From Gammaproteobacteria bacterium (GTDB taxonomy: Bacteria > Pseudomonadota > Gammaproteobacteria > JAJPIJ01), in the NCBI GenBank assembly GCA_035501935.1, contig DATJVC010000040.1, positions 1-46,014 of the forward strand: DNA of 46,014 bases, in the 5' to 3' direction. Positions 44,722 through 46,014 of this stretch are shown here, one piece after another. The position numbers and the translations under genes are program-made. Position 1 is the stretch's first letter. Each line of letters begins with the position of its first letter. The notes beneath the pieces were generated by a model, which saw nothing but the letters and a program-made list of their open reading frames with translations, had not been told where the DNA came from and made no database searches.

Positions 44722-45540
44722 ATGAAACAAATTGATCTAAAAACTTGGGAGGAATTCGAAGATCACGTTTTACAATTAGAACACGAACGCAGTGAGCGCA
44801 AGAAAGTAACAAACCGTTATATTTCAGATTATTTGTTTCGCGGTCAATCTGATAGTTCGTGGGAACTTTCTACTACGCTTGAACGCTACGCGGGCCGTTT
44901 ATTGAGTCTAGAGGAGTACTATCAAATAGTACTCGCGACGAAGCCACAAGTTGAAACCTTTACTGGGGCTAGATGGGAAATACCGTCTAAGCCTGAGTAT
45001 CTGCAAAAGATAGAAGAAGTGGGCTTTTTGACTTTCGGTAGATTTCCCGCATATGAGTATTTCGTTTATCTTCGCCATCACGGTTTCCCTTCGCCTCTGC
45101 TTGACTGGACACGATCGCCTTTTGTTGCGGCGTACTTCGCCTTCAAAGATCATCAATCGTCAGAAACTAGTACCTCTATTTTCGCTTACTGTGAGTACAC
45201 TGCAGGAAACAAAACAGGGTCAAGTTCACATCCGGAAATTACTGGTCTTGGCCCTTATGTACGAAGCCATCGCCGTCACTTTCAACAACAGAGTCATTAC
45301 ACGATTTGCACAATAAACCAAGGTAGTAACCTTTCTTATGCTCAACATGACGATGTTTTCGCTGAGAACAGTGAAGATCAAGACGAATTGTGGAAGTTCA
45401 ATATTCCAAGCTCGGAACGACTTAAAGTCCTCAAGCGCTTGGAGCTATACAACATTAATGCCTTCTCGCTTTTCGGTTCAGAGGAAAGTCTTATGGAGAC
45501 TCTCTCCTTTCGCGAGATATTATTCCGAAATGAAAAATAA
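44722..45540 (+). CDS. FRG-domain protein
   Basis: The 272-residue protein shows the FRG domain: YLFRGQSDSSWEL at 37-49 with the name-giving FRGQ at 39-42, then HHGFPSPLLDWTRSPFVAAYFAF at about 119-141, read in two parts, with conserved His and Asp. The domain is of unknown activity and is frequent in mobile and defence-rich regions. The gene is strongly AT-rich compared with its neighbours. ATG at 44722 or 44698; neither has a good ribosome site. Its last codons lie within the T-run of the opposing pnp terminator, so it appears inserted exactly between the cyclo-ligase gene and pnp. Confidence 0.8.
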   Translation: MKQIDLKTWEEFEDHVLQLEHERSERKKVTNRYISDYLFRGQSDSSWELSTTLERYAGRLLSLEEYYQIVLATKPQVETFTGARWEIPSKPEYLQKIEEVGFLTFGRFPAYEYFVYLRHHGFPSPLLDWTRSPFVAAYFAFKDHQSSETSTSIFAYCEYTAGNKTGSSSHPEITGLGPYVRSHRRHFQQQSHYTICTINQGSNLSYAQHDDVFAENSEDQDELWKFNIPSSERLKVLKRLELYNINAFSLFGSEESLMETLSFREILFRNEK

Positions 45541-45560
45541 AACCCCGCTCAAGGCGGGGT
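45532..45560 (-). terminator. Rho-independent terminator of pnp
   Basis: On the minus strand ACCCCGC and GCGGGGT (45560-45554 and 45548-45542) pair around CTTGA and are followed by TTTATTTTT, a canonical terminator 32 bases after the pnp stop. Confidence 0.88.
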
Positions 45561-45591
45561 CTTAACAACAAGAATAATCCTGCGCCAGTCG

Positions 45592-46014
45592 TTATTGATT
45601 GACGGCCTTCATCGACAGGCGCACGCGGCCCTGCTTGTCGATCTCCAGCACCTTGACCTTGACCATGTCGCCCTCGCGCAGCTTGTCGCTGACGCTCTCG
45701 ACGCGCTCGTCGGAGATCTGCGAGATGTGCACCAGACCGTCGCGGCCCGGCAGAATGTTGACGAAGGCGCCGAAGTCCATGAGCTTGGCCACGCGGCCCT
45801 CGTAGATCGCGCCCACCTGTACGTCGGCGGTGATCTGCTCGACGCGGCGCTTGGCCTCCAGGCCCGCGGCGGCGTCGACCGACGCGATCTTGACGGTGCC
45901 GTCGTCCTCGATGTCGATGGTCGTACCGGTTTCTTCGGTCAGCGCGCGGATCACCGCGCCGCCCTTGCCGATCACATCGCGAATCTTGTCCGGGTGAATC
46001 TTGATGGTGATGAT
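45592..46014 (-). CDS. pnp: Polyribonucleotide nucleotidyltransferase, C-terminal part, cut by the right edge
   Basis: The frame is open from the right edge to the stop at 45592 and gives the last 140 residues of PNPase. It contains the KH domain with [16 protein letters not shown] and the S1 domain with [20 protein letters not shown] and DGLVHISQI. PNPase degrades RNA 3' to 5' by phosphorolysis and is part of the degradosome. The catalytic RNase PH domains lie outside the window. It ends [10 protein letters not shown], shorter than enzymes with a long charged tail. Confidence 0.96.
   Translation of the reverse strand: MITIKIHPDKIRDVIGKGGAVIRALTEETGTTIDIEDDGTVKIASVDAAAGLEAKRRVEQITADVQVGAIYEGRVAKLMDFGAFVNILPGRDGLVHISQISDERVESVSDKLREGDMVKVKVLEIDKQGRVRLSMKAVNQ

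Overview
The window is a GC-rich bacterial chromosome segment made mostly of core genes. It best fits a gammaproteobacterium, probably a deep-branching one: XerD, GreB, a DUF2333 protein, single-chain GcvP, the rpsP-rimM-trmD-rplS operon, a pnp end, and heat-shock genes carrying both sigma-32-type promoters and an HrcA/CIRCE site. I cannot name a genus from sequence alone.

Layout. 1-571 is the start of an AT-richer gene that runs off the left edge and resembles nucleotidyl-cyclase-fold proteins. 607-4039 (minus) is a three-gene accessory cluster: a DUF2339 membrane protein, a DUF1353 protein and a DUF5675 protein fused to a possible metallopeptidase-like domain. 4508-10391 holds a short-chain dehydrogenase, a lone MlaC-like periplasmic protein, an Asp-box beta-propeller coupled to a MoaD/ThiS-like protein, and a P-type cation ATPase. 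10515-19366 is a mosaic of small transcription units: a membrane-anchored GH17 protein, a YajD-like HNH nuclease, a 2OG-oxygenase-like gene coupled to a small exported protein, an RRM protein, serC-DUF2333, a DUF992 protein, a DJ-1/PfpI protein and two small unknowns.

19479-23900 encodes an RND efflux pump (permease and lipoprotein adaptor) with no outer-membrane factor or regulator beside it. 24009-29054 is the heat-shock cluster hrcA-grpE-dnaK-dnaJ. A CIRCE operator lies in front of hrcA. Two sigma-32-like promoters with identical 13-nt spacers lie in front of grpE and of dnaK. Divergent from it runs nadK-recN-greB. 32383-35515 holds a Ser/Thr kinase fused to a cyclic-nucleotide-binding domain, overlapping a PilB/GspE-type ATPase. 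An AT-rich orphan membrane protein with a zinc-ribbon-like tail follows.

36311-40788 is gcvT-gcvH-gcvP (glycine cleavage), then xerD, then rpsP-rimM-trmD-rplS (ribosome and tRNA maturation), then 5-formyl-THF cyclo-ligase. An AT-rich FRG-domain gene is wedged between that gene and the terminator of pnp, which leaves the window at the right edge.

The accessory islets (1-571, 2302-4039, 35631-36310 and 44722-45540) are where unusual biology is most likely. The strongest regulatory observations are the CIRCE site overlapping a promoter-like sequence, the paired sigma-32 promoters, an 11-bp inverted repeat in front of the DUF992 gene, and alternative hairpins in front of xerD.
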